Below, piece by piece: positions 63,410-64,000 of a stretch of 64,000 bases of DNA (the first letter of the stretch is position 1; every line of letters begins with the position of its first letter). This DNA is from Bactericera cockerelli (Eukaryota > Arthropoda > Insecta > Hemiptera > Triozidae), in assembly GCA_024516035.1 (NCBI GenBank), contig CM044956.1:25496331-25560330 (forward strand), written 5' to 3'. The notes beneath the pieces are model-generated. The model made no database searches, was not told the DNA's origin, and worked only from the letters and a program-made list of their open reading frames with translations. The translations under genes were made by a program, and so were the position numbers.

Positions 63410-63555
63410 CTTCTCAGAATACTCTACAACATCTCGCATATTCCTAGGATAGCCAGAAATGAGGTAAGCTTTGGCAGCGGGCGACATTTTCATCTCCAGC
63501 ATTAGAACCTCCGTCACTGTTGTGCTAGAGAGGAAACTGAAATCCTTCACATCAT
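63410..63555 (-). CDS. AK5-like kinase, exon A1 (NMP-binding part of AK domain A)
   Basis: Acceptor ctttaccttttttag-like, exon start 63,555; donor GTAAGA at 63,409. Phase 1 in, phase 0 out, 146 nt. It encodes DVKDFSFLSSTTVTEVLMLE, MKMSPAAKAYLISGYPRNMR and DVVEYSEK. KAYLISGYPRNxxDVxEY is the acceptor-nucleotide loop of the AK fold, strongly like AK5-type proteins, with Ser replacing the usual Asp before GYPR. The P-loop of domain A must lie to the right of the window. This is the most 5' exon seen of the gene that ends at 46,355, so intron sizes are 5.7, 5.0, 0.3, 1.7, 0.6 and 2.3 kb going 3'. Confidence 0.88.
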
Positions 63556-63660
63556 CTAAAAAGGTAAAGAAAATAAACTAGTCTAAACATCACAAGACTT
63601 TCCTGGTCCCTCGGAAATAAGTCAACTAATGGATAATACTGTAAACAGTGATAATACTGT

Positions 63661-63709
<49 letters not shown>

Positions 63710-63735
63710 CTCTCTCTCTCTTACAAACACACACA
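63661..63735. repeat. (CA)n(CT)n microsatellite
   Basis: About 20 CA units followed by eight CT units and a further CA stretch. A second CA/ACAT array begins at 63,952 and runs to near the window end. Confidence 0.9.
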
Positions 63736-64000
63736 CATCAAACACCAAAATGTTCAAGATATTAACAACAAAAAAAGATCGGAGTGAACCCCTATTATTT
63801 TTTCATTCTAATAAAAAGTTGTTCTCTAATCAATTCAAAGAAACGGTCCTTGCGGCGAACTTTTGCAGACCTGCGGGCGATTTCAACCTAAATTTCGTGA
63901 TACGTGTGGTATATAAAATCAACTTTCACACCAAACTTCAAGTTTCTAGCTCACACACACACACATACATACATACGCATGTATACACACACTATGCATG
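63736..64000. other. Intron to the window edge
   Basis: Intron upstream of exon A1; only microsatellite sequence recognised. Confidence 0.45.

Overview
The window looks like arthropod, most likely insect, nuclear DNA. It is AT-rich and intron-rich. Exons carry GT-AG (once GC-AG) borders, and the introns are packed with Helitrons, foldback and TIR elements, LINE pieces, SINEs, CA/TG arrays and minisatellites. There are no operons, ribosome-binding sites, CRISPR arrays or other prokaryotic features. I cannot name the species from sequence alone.

Two protein genes can be followed. On the + strand (401-6720) are the last four coding exons of a secreted-type C-type lectin-domain gene; all its introns are phase 1 and it ends in a Ser/Asn/Asp-rich tail. 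On the - strand, running from beyond the right edge (63,555) leftward to 46,355, is a multidomain adenylate-kinase gene of the AK5-like type. It has the C-terminal half of one AK domain (A, three exons), a complete second domain (B, four exons) and a C-terminal tail. Further left on the same strand are three exons of the C-terminal half of a third AK-family domain (C: 42,979-43,016, 9,704-9,889, 8,222-8,302). It has a canonical LID motif, but I find no P-loop exon for it. The lectin and kinase units converge tail to tail around 6.7-8.2 kb.

Assembly quality controls what can be read. Positions 1-11,033 and about 38,270-64,000 are ordinary sequence. Positions 11,034 to about 38,270 are corrupted: short stretches are replaced by homopolymer runs. 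The first 9.5 kb of this block (11,041-20,587) is a degraded, collinear second copy of 2,353-11,033, including the lectin and kinase exons. That is best explained by an unpolished read or gap-fill pasted in with its overlap untrimmed. The remaining 17.7 kb is probably real intron of the kinase C unit but is unreadable in detail. ORFs in this block should not be annotated.

The most interesting biology is in the repeats and in how they meet the genes. A 46-bp minisatellite (about 19 units, partly in 138-bp higher-order units) grows out of the 5' splice site of kinase exon B3, so it carries many decoy donors. Apparently compensating indels straddle that same intron. A 121-bp, helix-closed 5S rRNA-like sequence heads a SINE, and its body is shared with SINEs having other heads. 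A small LTR element contains only a Gag frame. A family of elements has termini carrying an ACTTCGTGG hairpin, in some copies enclosing near-complete palindromes. Helitron copies end in TG arrays, a hairpin and CTAG-T, and one of them is tandemly duplicated.
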